From UBA6183 sp046314755 (GTDB lineage Bacteria; Bacteroidota; Bacteroidia; UKL13-3), in assembly GCA_046314755.1 (NCBI GenBank), contig JBKDBG010000116.1, positions 1-45,708 on the forward strand: a stretch of 45,708 nucleotides of DNA, given 5' to 3'. The position numbers were made by a program, and so were the translations under genes. The notes beneath the pieces were generated by a model. It did no database searches, was not told the origin of the DNA, and saw only the letters and a list, made by a program, of their open reading frames with translations. This document shows, one piece after another, positions 7,046-15,880 of the stretch (position 1 is the first letter of the stretch; the number at the start of each line of letters is the position of its first letter).

Positions 7046-9505
7046 TTAAAACTTAAACACAATCGGGTCGTCCACTTTTTCTTTCAAGATGCTGTGTTTA
7101 ATCACTTCTTTCATATCATCAACAAACTTAAACTTCAATCCTTTGGTGTAAAGTTTTTCAATATCATCTACATCTTTTTTATTCGATAACGGAAGCAACA
7201 CTTCAATAATTCCTGCACGTTTTGCTGCTAATATTTTTTCCTTCACACCACCAATTGGCAACACTTTTCCACGAAGGGTAATTTCACCGGTCATGGCCAA
7301 TTGCGCTTTTACTTTACGTTGGGTAAATAAACTGGTGAGTGAGGTTAATATGGTAACCCCTGCCGATGGACCATCCTTAGGTACCGCACCTGCCGGTACG
7401 TGAATATGAACATCATATTTCTCAAAAACCTTTTGATCGATTTTTAATTCGGCAGCATGTGATTTAATAAATGTTAAAGCAGTTATGGCTGATTCTTTCA
7501 TTACTTCACCTAACTGTCCGGTTAAGGTTAATTTTCCCGTTCCCGGTGTGAGGCTGCTTTCTATAAACAAGATCTCCCCTCCTACTGATGTCCATGCCAA
7601 ACCCGTAACTACACCTGCTTTGGTATTATCCGAATAAATTTCTTTATCAATACGTTCAACACCTAAAATTTGGTTTACTTCTTTTTTGGTTACCGCAAGT
7701 TTTTTAACATCTTTCAACACCTTTTCTTTTGCTGCGTAACGTGCAATTTTGGCGATTTGTTTATCCAATCCCCTCACTCCGCTTTCACGGGTGTATTGCT
7801 CTACAATTTTTTCTACTGCTGCATCATCAATGCTTAAGTCTTTGGTGGTTAAACCATGATTTTCCAATTGTTTAGGCAACAAATATTTTTTAGCAATTTG
7901 TACTTTTTCTTCCAAGGTATACCCGTTAATCTCAATAATTTCCATTCTATCCAATAACGCAGGTTGAATGGTATCTAATGAATTGGCTGTGGCTATAAAA
8001 AGTACATTGCTTAAATCGTATTCAATTTCTACGAAGTTATCGTGGAAGGTATTGTTTTGCTCCGGATCAAGCACTTCTAACAATGCACTGGAAGGATCTC
8101 CCCTAAAGTCTCTGCTTATTTTATCAATTTCATCCAACACAAAAACAGGGTTATTGCTTTTTACTTTTTTAAGGTTTTGGATGATACGTCCGGGCATGGC
8201 ACCAATGTAAGTTCTGCGGTGACCGCGAATTTCACTTTCATCATGCAAACCACCCAAAGCAATACGTGCATATTTTCTACCCAACGCTTTTGCAACACTT
8301 TTACCCAAACTTGTTTTACCAACTCCGGGAGGGCCATACAAACAAATAATCGGACTTTTCATATTACCTTTTAATTTGAGTACAGCCAAATGCTCCAGTA
8401 TACGTTCCTTTACTTTTTGCAATCCAAAATGATCTTGATCTAAAATTTTCTTGGCATGTTTTAAATCAAAGTTATCAGAGGTGTAATCTTCCCAAGGTAA
8501 ATCAAGCAACAATTGTAAAAAGTTATGTTGCACACCATAATCAGGAGCCATGTGGTTCATTCTGCGTAGGCGCTCAACTTCTTTTTTAAATTGTTCATGT
8601 ACTTCTTTCGACCATTTTTTCTCTTCACCCAAACGTAAAAAATTATCAATATCTTTTTCGGGAGAATCGCCACCCAGCTCTTCTTGTAAGGCCTTAATTT
8701 GTTGGTGAAGGAAGAACTCACGTTGTTGTTTATCTAAATCGCCACGTACTTTGGTTTGAATTTGGTTTTTTAGTTGCAACATTTGCAACTCTTTGTCCAT
8801 GTGTTCAAGCACTTTGTTACCACGCACATTTAAATCATCAATTTCCAATAGTTGTTGTTTGGCGTCTAATTCAATATTGAGGTTTGATGAAATAAAATTT
8901 AATAAAAACGATGGGCTTTCAATGTTCTTTAAAGCCACATTCGCCTCGGTTGGAATATGCGGTGATAAGGCAACAATTTGGGCGGCCAAATCTTTTACTG
9001 AACTAATCAGTGCTTGGGTATTGTTATCATCCAGCTTGCTGTCTTTTTCATCAAAAGAAGCAATGGAAGCTATAATGTAAGGATCGGTTTGTAAACAATC
9101 AATTAAACGAAAACGCTTTTTACCCTGAATAATCACAGTTGTACTTCCATCAGGCATACGCAACATTTTCATGATATGCGCCACGGTGCCGACTTTATGC
9201 AAATCACTAAAAATAGGATCTTCAATATCTGCATTTACTTGTGCCACCACACCAACCGTTTTGTTACCTTTATATGCATCACGAATCAGGTTGATGGATT
9301 TATCGCGACCAACCGTGATGGTAATAACCACACCCGGAAACAAAACCGTATTGCGCAACGGCAATATTGTCAGGGTTTCGGGCAAAATTTCCTTATTCAT
9401 TTCATCTTCTTCCTCTTGAGAAAGCAGCGAAATAAATTCCGGACTATCGTTTTCATCACTTATAAGTCCTGATAATATGAGGTTTGTATCTATATTTAAC
9501 TCCAT
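7046..9505 (-). CDS. lon: ATP-dependent protease Lon
   Basis: A cytosolic AAA+ serine protease that degrades misfolded and regulatory proteins. All three parts of LonA are visible in 819 residues: a substrate-binding N domain (LTILPLRNTVLFPG at about 42-55), the AAA+ module with Walker A GPPGVGKTS (about 390-398), Walker B FVLDEIDK and sensor region FIATANSLDT, and the C-terminal peptidase with KDGPSAGV carrying the catalytic Ser (about 712) and GGVKEKILAAKRAG carrying the catalytic Lys (about 752). Length is normal. It diverges from the PepSY-like gene; the 114 bp between them hold an 8-8-8 inverted repeat. An extended start is not needed: the ATG at 9505 gives an acidic leader of about 40 residues, common in Bacteroidota Lon. 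Confidence 0.97.
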   Translation of the reverse strand: MELNIDTNLILSGLISDENDSPEFISLLSQEEEDEMNKEILPETLTILPLRNTVLFPGVVITITVGRDKSINLIRDAYKGNKTVGVVAQVNADIEDPIFSDLHKVGTVAHIMKMLRMPDGSTTVIIQGKKRFRLIDCLQTDPYIIASIASFDEKDSKLDDNNTQALISSVKDLAAQIVALSPHIPTEANVALKNIESPSFLLNFISSNLNIELDAKQQLLEIDDLNVRGNKVLEHMDKELQMLQLKNQIQTKVRGDLDKQQREFFLHQQIKALQEELGGDSPEKDIDNFLRLGEEKKWSKEVHEQFKKEVERLRRMNHMAPDYGVQHNFLQLLLDLPWEDYTSDNFDLKHAKKILDQDHFGLQKVKERILEHLAVLKLKGNMKSPIICLYGPPGVGKTSLGKSVAKALGRKYARIALGGLHDESEIRGHRRTYIGAMPGRIIQNLKKVKSNNPVFVLDEIDKISRDFRGDPSSALLEVLDPEQNNTFHDNFVEIEYDLSNVLFIATANSLDTIQPALLDRMEIIEINGYTLEEKVQIAKKYLLPKQLENHGLTTKDLSIDDAAVEKIVEQYTRESGVRGLDKQIAKIARYAAKEKVLKDVKKLAVTKKEVNQILGVERIDKEIYSDNTKAGVVTGLAWTSVGGEILFIESSLTPGTGKLTLTGQLGEVMKESAITALTFIKSHAAELKIDQKVFEKYDVHIHVPAGAVPKDGPSAGVTILTSLTSLFTQRKVKAQLAMTGEITLRGKVLPIGGVKEKILAAKRAGIIEVLLPLSNKKDVDDIEKLYTKGLKFKFVDDMKEVIKHSILKEKVDDPIVFKF

Positions 9506-9565
9506 TTGGCGGATATCTTTTCAATTAAATTTAATAATGTAATTTAACGATTCAATCATTATGCC

Positions 9566-9589
9566 ACAACTTTGAATGCCAAAAGTTGT
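9566..9589. repeat. Inverted repeat between lon and the PepSY-like gene (possible operator)
   Basis: ACAACTTT (9566-9573), an 8-base spacer, then AAAGTTGT (9582-9589): a perfect 8-8-8 dyad in the 114-bp divergent region. It sits 61 bp from the lon ATG and 31 bp from the PepSY-like ATG, so a dimeric regulator bound here could affect both promoters. It has no U-tract and is not a terminator. It is not the HrcA/CIRCE sequence. Function is inferred from symmetry and position only. Confidence 0.45.
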
Positions 9590-9619
9590 TTTATATTGCA
9601 ATACAATCCGAACTAACGT

Positions 9620-10063
9620 ATGAAAAAATTATTTTCCATTTTACTTATCCTAACTGCAGGCTATGGCGTGCAAGCTCAAAATTTAAATGTAAAGGTTAAG
9701 GTTCAACAAGTACCTGAAGAAGTAAGAAAGGCCTATTTAAGCCAAAATTCAAATGGCATTAATGATACTATTTGGGAAAAAGAATTTATTACCATTTACA
9801 AGGTAAAATACAAAGACGAAGGGTTGATTTATGAAGCCCAATATACAAACACAGGCCAGTGGATTAAAACCTTTACCCGAATAGGAATTGACCAATTGCC
9901 TTTATTGGTGGTGAATCAACTAAAAGCCATATACCCGGATTTTAGTATAAGTGATGCAAGTATTGAATTAAGTGAAAAAGGGAAAGTGTATGCTGTTGTT
10001 TTACGAAGAGGTAAGAGTGAAATAACAGAATACTTTACCATGGAAGGTAAGTTGTATCGATAA
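9620..10063 (+). CDS. Exported PepSY-like domain protein
   Basis: A 147-residue protein with a clear Sec signal peptide (MKKLFSILLILTAGYGVQAQ). The mature part resembles the 'putative beta-lactamase-inhibitor-like, PepSY-like' family: VPEEVRKAYLSQN, then WEKEF, YEAQYTNTGQW, P-x3-V-x2-QLKAIYPDFSISDASIE, and a closing VVLRRGKSEITEYFTMEGKL. These domains are common in the Bacteroidota periplasm; their biochemical role is not settled. It stands alone, divergent from lon, and its TAA at 10061-10063 directly abuts the stop of the convergent TamL-like gene with no base between. I favour the family assignment over a generic hypothetical but cannot name a ligand. Confidence 0.78.
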   Translation: MKKLFSILLILTAGYGVQAQNLNVKVKVQQVPEEVRKAYLSQNSNGINDTIWEKEFITIYKVKYKDEGLIYEAQYTNTGQWIKTFTRIGIDQLPLLVVNQLKAIYPDFSISDASIELSEKGKVYAVVLRRGKSEITEYFTMEGKLYR

Positions 10064-12385
10064 CTAAAACGGATAACCAATTCCAAAGTTAAAGTTAAGA
10101 TTTCGATAGAGCCAATCGCGCTCAAAATTTTGTATTACCCAACGGCTACGCTCATTGTAGCTAGGGTCATGTAATGGAATTGCAAAATCAAAACGAATTA
10201 AAATTACTTCAAGATTTAAACGGGTACCAATACCTGCCCCCCAACCAAACTCTCTCCAAAACCGATCGAATGCAAAATGTGCATTAGGTCGGTTTTCATC
10301 TTTTTTGCTCATCCACACATTTCCTGCATCGGTAAATACTGCACCTTCAAGCCAACGGTTGTACATGTTAAACCTAAATTCAGCATTCAACTCAATTTTT
10401 ATATCACCGCTATAATCAATTTGTCCGGATTCATAATAACTACCCGGACCTAAACTACGAGGTAACCAGGCACGTAAGCTATTGGCACCACCTACCCAAA
10501 AACGTCTTTCAAATGGTAAATAACCCGGTGAATTACCATAAGGCAAACCCACACCTGCAAATAAGCGGTATACAGTTGCATTGTTTTCATCATACACCGT
10601 ATTAAACCTAAAATCAAGCGCTGATTTGAGGAACTGCGAATAGTTTACTCCTAAAATTTCATACGTGCCATTTTCATTTTTAGGTGCACCAACAAGATTA
10701 TTGAACAACGTAATCACATTGCCGCTAGATTCTAATACATCCCAACGCAATACTACATAATGAATTCCTTTACGCGTACCCTTGTTGGTGTAGGTAAAAC
10801 CAAACCTGCTTCCTATGATTAGGTTATTGGTGAACATGTTAAACAAGTAAATATCTTTATCAATATTGTTCAACAGCGTATCGGAAGTTATATTATTTCG
10901 TGTAAAGCTGACCTCAGCCGGGGTCAAATAAAAGGAAGTGTTCTTTTTATTCACTTGCCAAATCATACCGGTAGTGAGCACACGTCTTTCAAAGTCGGAG
11001 TTGAGTTCATAAATGCCGGAAGTGGTAAAAATGGTTCGCGTACTAATAGCATTTATTTTTCTGTCGGTTTTATTCAAAAACACCAAACGAGGTGTAGTAA
11101 TGCTTGCAGTTAAACTTTGTTCGGTTGCATTAAACCAACGATTGCCCGATACTCTTCCTTGTGCCTCAAATGATGAACGAAGCGTGAGTTTAAATACCTC
11201 GGCACCTTTAAGCATATTACGGTTATTAAATTGAAAAATACCGGCAATACCATAGTTACCATAATTGGCCGTTTGATTGGTAAAGGTGTTGTTTTGATCA
11301 CTTACGATGGCTTGCGGCTCAATCACATAATCATATTTAATGGTAGGGGCTAAACGAACTTGGTAATCTACAAAAGCCGAATCGTTTAATTCATAATTTT
11401 TAGGGGTGATATTGATGAATCGAAATACACCCAAATCACCCAACCTGTTATAAGTTCTGTTTAACTGTTTTTGTTGAAACAGCTTTCCGGGGGTAAGGAA
11501 AATATTTCGTTTCAATACAAACGGGTTGAGTTTATATTTATTCGAGATGTAATAAAATTCAGGCAGTACAAGTGTATCTTGATTCTTGAATGCACTGATG
11601 TCATAGTTCGGTTCAATATTTACATATACATTTCGTACATAATGCTTTTGGTGTGTTTCATACATGCTTTTATTCATGATATTTAACGCAACTTTCGCAT
11701 TCCATGAATTGCCTGATGTATCTACATCAAAACTGATAAATTCATTGGTAAAGGTATAATAACCAAAATCACGCATGAGGTCAACAATTCGTTTTTCTTC
11801 ATTTGATAATACATCAAGCACCAAACGATTACCGGGTTGCACCAATGATTCCTCCAAATTACCTTTCACTAAATCATAAATTTCTTTATCGGCACAATTA
11901 ATTTGATAAGTTGATATATGATAAACATGGTTAGTTTTCACATGGTAATTCACAACGGCCCTTCGATTGCGCTTAGCCTTTACCGTGTAAGTTACTTCAG
12001 GGTAATAAAACCCTTTACTGCGCATGTAACCTTTAATTGATTTTACGGTTGATTCGATAAACGCTGTATCTAAAATTACAGGAGGTTCTCCGTAATTGTT
12101 TTTTATTTTGGCCAAAAAACCGGTTTGTTTTTCGGTTGAAATACCCATGTAAAAACGCATGCGAAGTTTAACGATGCCAATAAATTTTTTATTGGGTTTT
12201 TGCTTGATGTAGTCTTCAATCGGATTTACCACATCACGCCTTTTTTCTCCTTCCACCTTAAGTGTATGGCCTTTATAAAGCAATTGTTGTGAGCTACGAA
12301 GTTGTTTGGTTATATTGCATGCGGTAAATGCTGATGCCAGCAACAGCAATAACATTATTTTTGATATGATTTCAAAAGCACGCAT
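10064..12385 (-). CDS. TamL-like lipidated Omp85 (BamA/TamA family) outer-membrane protein
   Basis: A 773-residue Omp85-family protein. The N-terminus is a lipoprotein signal (MRAFEIISKIMLLLLL, lipobox FTAC). POTRA-like segments fill about residues 25-370, for example KSIKGYMRSKGFYYPEVTYTV and LNRTYNRLGDLGVFRFINI. The C-terminal half is a 16-strand-type barrel ending NFNFGIGYPF with a terminal Phe; FERRFWVGGANSLRAW is the lid-lock/VRGF-type region. Lipidated TamA relatives (TamL) are known from Bacteroidota and pair with TamB in outer-membrane biogenesis; no tamB lies in this window. I chose the ATG at 12385 because it gives Arg and Lys before the hydrophobic core. The ATG at 12355 would leave no charge. 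The 5' end overlaps the divergent methyltransferase by 20 bp. Confidence 0.9.
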   Translation of the reverse strand: MRAFEIISKIMLLLLLASAFTACNITKQLRSSQQLLYKGHTLKVEGEKRRDVVNPIEDYIKQKPNKKFIGIVKLRMRFYMGISTEKQTGFLAKIKNNYGEPPVILDTAFIESTVKSIKGYMRSKGFYYPEVTYTVKAKRNRRAVVNYHVKTNHVYHISTYQINCADKEIYDLVKGNLEESLVQPGNRLVLDVLSNEEKRIVDLMRDFGYYTFTNEFISFDVDTSGNSWNAKVALNIMNKSMYETHQKHYVRNVYVNIEPNYDISAFKNQDTLVLPEFYYISNKYKLNPFVLKRNIFLTPGKLFQQKQLNRTYNRLGDLGVFRFINITPKNYELNDSAFVDYQVRLAPTIKYDYVIEPQAIVSDQNNTFTNQTANYGNYGIAGIFQFNNRNMLKGAEVFKLTLRSSFEAQGRVSGNRWFNATEQSLTASITTPRLVFLNKTDRKINAISTRTIFTTSGIYELNSDFERRVLTTGMIWQVNKKNTSFYLTPAEVSFTRNNITSDTLLNNIDKDIYLFNMFTNNLIIGSRFGFTYTNKGTRKGIHYVVLRWDVLESSGNVITLFNNLVGAPKNENGTYEILGVNYSQFLKSALDFRFNTVYDENNATVYRLFAGVGLPYGNSPGYLPFERRFWVGGANSLRAWLPRSLGPGSYYESGQIDYSGDIKIELNAEFRFNMYNRWLEGAVFTDAGNVWMSKKDENRPNAHFAFDRFWREFGWGAGIGTRLNLEVILIRFDFAIPLHDPSYNERSRWVIQNFERDWLYRNLNFNFGIGYPF

Positions 12386-13112
12386 TAAACTAATACAATC
12401 CTTAGCTGATAAAAAGTACAGAAGCGAATTAAAGCTTTTTGTAGTAGAAGGTAAAAAGCAAGTTGCTGAGTTATTAACATCATCGTTACGTATTTCATTT
12501 ATTGCAGGCACTACAGCGTGGCTTTCAGCGCATCGGTCAATTATCAAAAGTAATACCGAAATTTTAGAAGTAACGCCTGATGAACTAAAAAAAATAAGTT
12601 TTTTACAAACGCCTCAAGAAGTGCTTGCCTTGGTGGAACTCCCCGATACCGATTTACATGAAGCAGAACTGGAAGATGAATTTTGTATTGCACTGGATGA
12701 AATACAAGATCCGGGAAATTTAGGTACGATTATACGCACGGCAGATTGGTATGGTATTAAACACCTGGTGTGCAGCCCGAATTGTGCAGATGTATTCAAC
12801 CCTAAAACCATTCAAGCTACAATGGGCTCATTCATGCGTGTGAAAGTTTGGTATGCACCTTTACAAAACTGGCTAACACACACTAAACTGCCTATTTACG
12901 GGGCACTACTTACAGGAAAAAGTGTGTATGAAACCTCCTTCTCCCGAGCAGGAGTTTTACTAATTGGCAATGAGGGTCGAGGTATTTCAAATGAATTACA
13001 ACCATTGATTACACATCCTGTTCATATTCCCAAAATTGGCGGTGCCGAAAGTTTGAATGCTGCCATTGCAACTGCTATTATTTGTGATAACAGAGCAAGA
13101 AGCATCACATAA
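12366..13112 (+). CDS. TrmH/SpoU-family RNA methyltransferase
   Basis: A SAM-dependent 2'-O-ribose methyltransferase for rRNA or tRNA with the SPOUT trefoil-knot fold, 248 residues. The N-terminal substrate domain (MISKARIKLIQSLADKKYR, LFVVEGKKQVAELL) matches the SpoU substrate-binding domain. The catalytic domain carries motif 1 DEIQDPGNLGTIIRTADW, motif 2 LLIGNEGRGIS and motif 3 AESLNAAIATAII. The exact target (for example 23S G2251) cannot be read from the sequence. I start it at the ATG at 12366, where the family's usual N-terminus begins; the frame is open further upstream inside the TamL-like gene. The coding starts of the two divergent genes overlap, so its promoter must lie inside tamL. 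lepA follows after 97 bp. Confidence 0.93.
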   Translation: MISKARIKLIQSLADKKYRSELKLFVVEGKKQVAELLTSSLRISFIAGTTAWLSAHRSIIKSNTEILEVTPDELKKISFLQTPQEVLALVELPDTDLHEAELEDEFCIALDEIQDPGNLGTIIRTADWYGIKHLVCSPNCADVFNPKTIQATMGSFMRVKVWYAPLQNWLTHTKLPIYGALLTGKSVYETSFSRAGVLLIGNEGRGISNELQPLITHPVHIPKIGGAESLNAAIATAIICDNRARSIT

Positions 13113-13147
13113 TGGCTTAATGCCCTGTCAATCCTCTATTTTAAGTC

Positions 13148-13171
13148 GCAATTTCTACCTCATGAAATTGC
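13148..13171. repeat. Inverted repeat upstream of lepA
   Basis: GCAATTTC (13148-13155), an 8-base spacer TACCTCAT, then GAAATTGC (13164-13171): a perfect 8-8-8 dyad located 38 bp before the lepA ATG. As RNA it would form an 8-bp stem without a following U-tract, so it is a weak terminator candidate for the methyltransferase gene and equally an operator candidate. It shares the geometry and the half-site CAAYTTY with the dyad next to lon. Confidence 0.4.
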
Positions 13172-13209
13172 TGATAAAATAGTCAATTCATTTGTGTATT
13201 TTCGCGGCA

Positions 13210-14997
13210 ATGGAGAACATTAGAAACTTTTGCATTATTGCCCATATAGATCACGGAAAAAGTACATTAGCCGACAGGTTGTTGGAATACACCCAAACCA
13301 TCAGTAAACGAGAGATGGAAAATCAAGTGTTGGATGACATGGATTTGGAAAAAGAACGCGGCATCACCATTAAAAGTCATGCAATACAAATGAACTATGA
13401 GCGTGACGGGAAAAAATACATATTAAATTTAATTGATACCCCCGGACACGTTGATTTCAGTTACGAAGTATCAAGAAGTATTGCGGCTTGTGATGGTGCT
13501 TTATTGATTGTTGATTCAAGTCAAGGCATTCAAGCACAAACCATCAGTAACCTATACTTGGCCATTGACCAAGGTTTAGAAATTATTCCGATTCTAAATA
13601 AAATTGACTTACCACACAGTATGCCGGAAGAGGTGAGTGATCAGGTAATTGATTTAATTGGTTGTGATTATGAAGATATTATACGTGCCAGTGGAAAAAC
13701 CGGACAAGGTGTGCATGATATTTTACATGCCATTGTTGACCGTATTCCTGCGCCAAAAGGAGATGAGGCCAAACCATTAAAAGCCCTGATTTTCGACTCA
13801 GTATTCAACTCATTCCGTGGCATTATTGCTTATTTCCGCGTGTATGACGGTGTGATCCGTAAGGGTGATAAAGTTAAATTTATGGCCACCGGCAAAGAGT
13901 ACTTAGCAGATGAAGTAGGTGTGTTAAAATTAGGAATGGAGCCTCGAAACGAAGTTAGAGCTGGGGATGTAGGATATATTATTTCGGGTATTAAAGAAGC
14001 ACGTGAAGTAAAAGTGGGTGATACTATTACCACAGTTGCTAACCCTACCACTGATATTGTAAAAGGATTTGAAGATGTAAAACCCATGGTATTTGCAGGT
14101 ATTTATCCTGTAGATACGGAAGATTTTGAAGAGTTGCGCGAAAGCATGTACAAGCTTCAACTAAACGATGCTTCCTTAACATTTGAACCGGAAAGTTCGG
14201 CCGCATTAGGTTTTGGATTCCGTTGCGGATTTTTAGGAATGTTGCACATGGAAATTATTCAGGAGCGCTTGGAGAGAGAATTTGGCATGACGGTGATTAC
14301 TACAGTTCCGAACGTAAGTTATCATTGTTACACCAACAAAGGTGAAATGATTGTGGTGAACAATCCAAGTGATTTGCCGGAACAAAATCACATCGACCAT
14401 GTGGAGGAGCCATTTATTTCTGCCACCATTATTACCGCATCTGAGTTTGTTGGACCAATCATGAGTTTGTGTTTAGGAAAGCGTGGCATATTAAAAAGCC
14501 AAGTTTATTTAACTGCACAACGCGTTGAAATGAAATTTGACATGCCTTTGGCCGAAGTGGTATTTGATTTCTTTGATAAGCTAAAAACCATTTCAAAAGG
14601 TTATGCTTCGTTTGATTACCACCCAATTGGCTACATTGAGTCGGACTTGGTTAAGCTTGATATTTTATTGAATAAGGATAATGTTGATGCCTTGTCAGCC
14701 ATCATTCACCGCGAAAGAGCTTATGATTGGGGTAAAAAAATATGTGAAAAACTACGTGAGCTAATCCCTCGCCATCAATTCGAAATACCTGTGCAAGCTA
14801 GTATTGGAGCGAAAGTAATTGCCCGCGAAACCATTAAAGCATTGCGTAAAGACGTTACTGCTAAATGTTATGGTGGTGATATTAGTCGAAAGCGTAAATT
14901 ATTAGAGCGCCAAAAAGAAGGTAAAAAACGAATGCGTCAGGTTGGTAGCGTTGAAATTCCACAAAGCGCCTTTATGGCCGTATTGAAACTAGATTAA
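13210..14997 (+). CDS. lepA: Translation elongation factor 4 (LepA)
   Basis: A ribosome-associated GTPase related to EF-G, implicated in 30S biogenesis and in initiation or back-translocation. G1 AHIDHGKST, G3 DTPGH and G4 NKIDLP are near the N-terminus. Domains II and III follow, and the C-terminal domain specific to LepA ends RKRKLLERQKEGKKRMRQVGSVEIPQSAFMAVLKLD. At 595 residues it is full length. The chosen ATG at 13210 gives the standard start MENIRNFCIIAHIDHGKS; an in-frame ATG 18 bases upstream is ignored. Its stop overlaps the next start as TAATG, so translation of the response regulator is probably coupled to it. Confidence 0.97.
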   Translation: MENIRNFCIIAHIDHGKSTLADRLLEYTQTISKREMENQVLDDMDLEKERGITIKSHAIQMNYERDGKKYILNLIDTPGHVDFSYEVSRSIAACDGALLIVDSSQGIQAQTISNLYLAIDQGLEIIPILNKIDLPHSMPEEVSDQVIDLIGCDYEDIIRASGKTGQGVHDILHAIVDRIPAPKGDEAKPLKALIFDSVFNSFRGIIAYFRVYDGVIRKGDKVKFMATGKEYLADEVGVLKLGMEPRNEVRAGDVGYIISGIKEAREVKVGDTITTVANPTTDIVKGFEDVKPMVFAGIYPVDTEDFEELRESMYKLQLNDASLTFEPESSAALGFGFRCGFLGMLHMEIIQERLEREFGMTVITTVPNVSYHCYTNKGEMIVVNNPSDLPEQNHIDHVEEPFISATIITASEFVGPIMSLCLGKRGILKSQVYLTAQRVEMKFDMPLAEVVFDFFDKLKTISKGYASFDYHPIGYIESDLVKLDILLNKDNVDALSAIIHRERAYDWGKKICEKLRELIPRHQFEIPVQASIGAKVIARETIKALRKDVTAKCYGGDISRKRKLLERQKEGKKRMRQVGSVEIPQSAFMAVLKLD

Positions 14998-15743
14998 TGG
15001 AGTATCAAATTGCTATAGTTGAAGATCAAGATTCGATAAGAAATAATTTGATTGAATTGTTTGAACTATATAATTTTCAAACACTATCGTGTCGTGATGT
15101 TGCTGAAGCCTCTGATAAAATCAGAAAATATATTCCACATGTAATTATTTGTGATGTTATGCTGCCTGATGGAAACGGTTTGGATTTAATTGAAACATTA
15201 AGAAAAGAACCGCATCTGTTACATATTCCCGTGATATTTCTAACAGCAAAAACAAGCCCTGAAGACAAAATGAAAGGCTTAGAAACGGGTGCGATTGACT
15301 ATATCACAAAGCCATTTAGTACGAGAGAACTCATACAAAAGGTGAATAACCTTACAGGTATATTAAACCAACAGGTAAAAAAGGCCTTATCAAGTCCGGT
15401 AGATAAAAGTTATGAATCAGCCGATCAGATTTTTTTAAAAAAATTGCAGCAAATTATTGAGCTTAATATTCAGGATCATGATTTGGATGTAGAAACCGTT
15501 GCAAAGGCTCTGCATTTGAGCGCTTCCTCCATTCATAAAAAAATAAAAGCCATTGCCGGTAAATCTACGAACCAATTCATAAGAGAATATCGATTAGAGC
15601 ATGCAAAAAAAATGTTAGAAAGCCAGCATGCAAGTGTTTCCGAAATCGCTTTTAAATCAGGCTTTAACAGCCTATCCTATTTCTCACGTTCGTATAAGGA
15701 ATATTTTGGAATGCCCCCAAAAGGAAAACGGTCTCAACAGTAA
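14997..15743 (+). CDS. Response regulator with AraC-type DNA-binding domain
   Basis: A 248-residue two-component transcription factor. The receiver domain (1-120) has the acidic pair ED (9-10), the phosphoacceptor Asp53 in IICDVMLPDGNG, FLTAKTS and the Lys of ITKPF. An AraC-family double helix-turn-helix follows (about 145-245), with VETVAKALHLSASSIHKKIK and VSEIAFKSGFNSLSYFSRSY. AraC outputs like this are frequent in Bacteroidota, where they are often fused to hybrid kinases. Here the regulator is separate. Its ATG overlaps the lepA stop by one base, which is unusual company for a regulator. The kinase that phosphorylates it is probably the convergent PAS kinase. A stem-loop covers its stop codon. 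Confidence 0.93.
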   Translation: MEYQIAIVEDQDSIRNNLIELFELYNFQTLSCRDVAEASDKIRKYIPHVIICDVMLPDGNGLDLIETLRKEPHLLHIPVIFLTAKTSPEDKMKGLETGAIDYITKPFSTRELIQKVNNLTGILNQQVKKALSSPVDKSYESADQIFLKKLQQIIELNIQDHDLDVETVAKALHLSASSIHKKIKAIAGKSTNQFIREYRLEHAKKMLESQHASVSEIAFKSGFNSLSYFSRSYKEYFGMPPKGKRSQQ

Positions 15744-15755
15744 ACTGCGAGACCG
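15729..15755 (+). terminator. Stem-loop spanning the response-regulator stop codon
   Basis: CGGTCTC (15729-15735) pairs with GAGACCG (15749-15755), and CAGT (15738-15741) pairs with ACTG (15744-15747) inside. The TAA at 15741-15743 begins on the last paired base of the inner stem and otherwise occupies the apex. No run of T follows, so a classical Rho-independent terminator is doubtful; it may stabilise the 3' end or act at the RNA level. Confidence 0.4.
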
Positions 15756-15822
15756 AAACCTAACCCCTTGTGAAATGAAAAAGATAAATAAATACCTTTC
15801 GTGTACGAAGATATGTTTAGTT

Positions 15823-15836
15823 GGTTAGCGCTAACC
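15823..15836. repeat. 14-bp perfect palindrome between convergent two-component genes
   Basis: GGTTAGCGCTAACC reads the same on both strands with no spacer. A related shorter dyad, GGTTAAACC, lies at 15851-15859. A palindrome without a loop is a poor hairpin but a good site for a dimeric DNA-binding protein. It sits in the 144-bp spacer between the regulator and the kinase genes, which otherwise contains no gene. Confidence 0.5.
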
Positions 15837-15838
15837 GA

Positions 15839-15880
15839 AAGTACAAAATAGGTTAAACCTTTGGCAAAATAAGTACAAAA
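15839..15880. repeat. Direct repeat AAGTACAAAA (two copies)
   Basis: Two identical 10-base copies, at 15839-15848 and 15871-15880, 32 bases apart. Each follows one of the GGTT..AACC dyads (15823-15836 and 15851-15859), as if a dyad-plus-AAGTACAAAA unit had been duplicated and had diverged. Nothing coding is seen here. Confidence 0.45.

Noticed and set aside
12306..12365. Earlier in-frame start for the TrmH-type methyltransferase
   Set aside because: It would only enlarge the overlap with the TamL-like gene; the family N-terminus begins at 12366.
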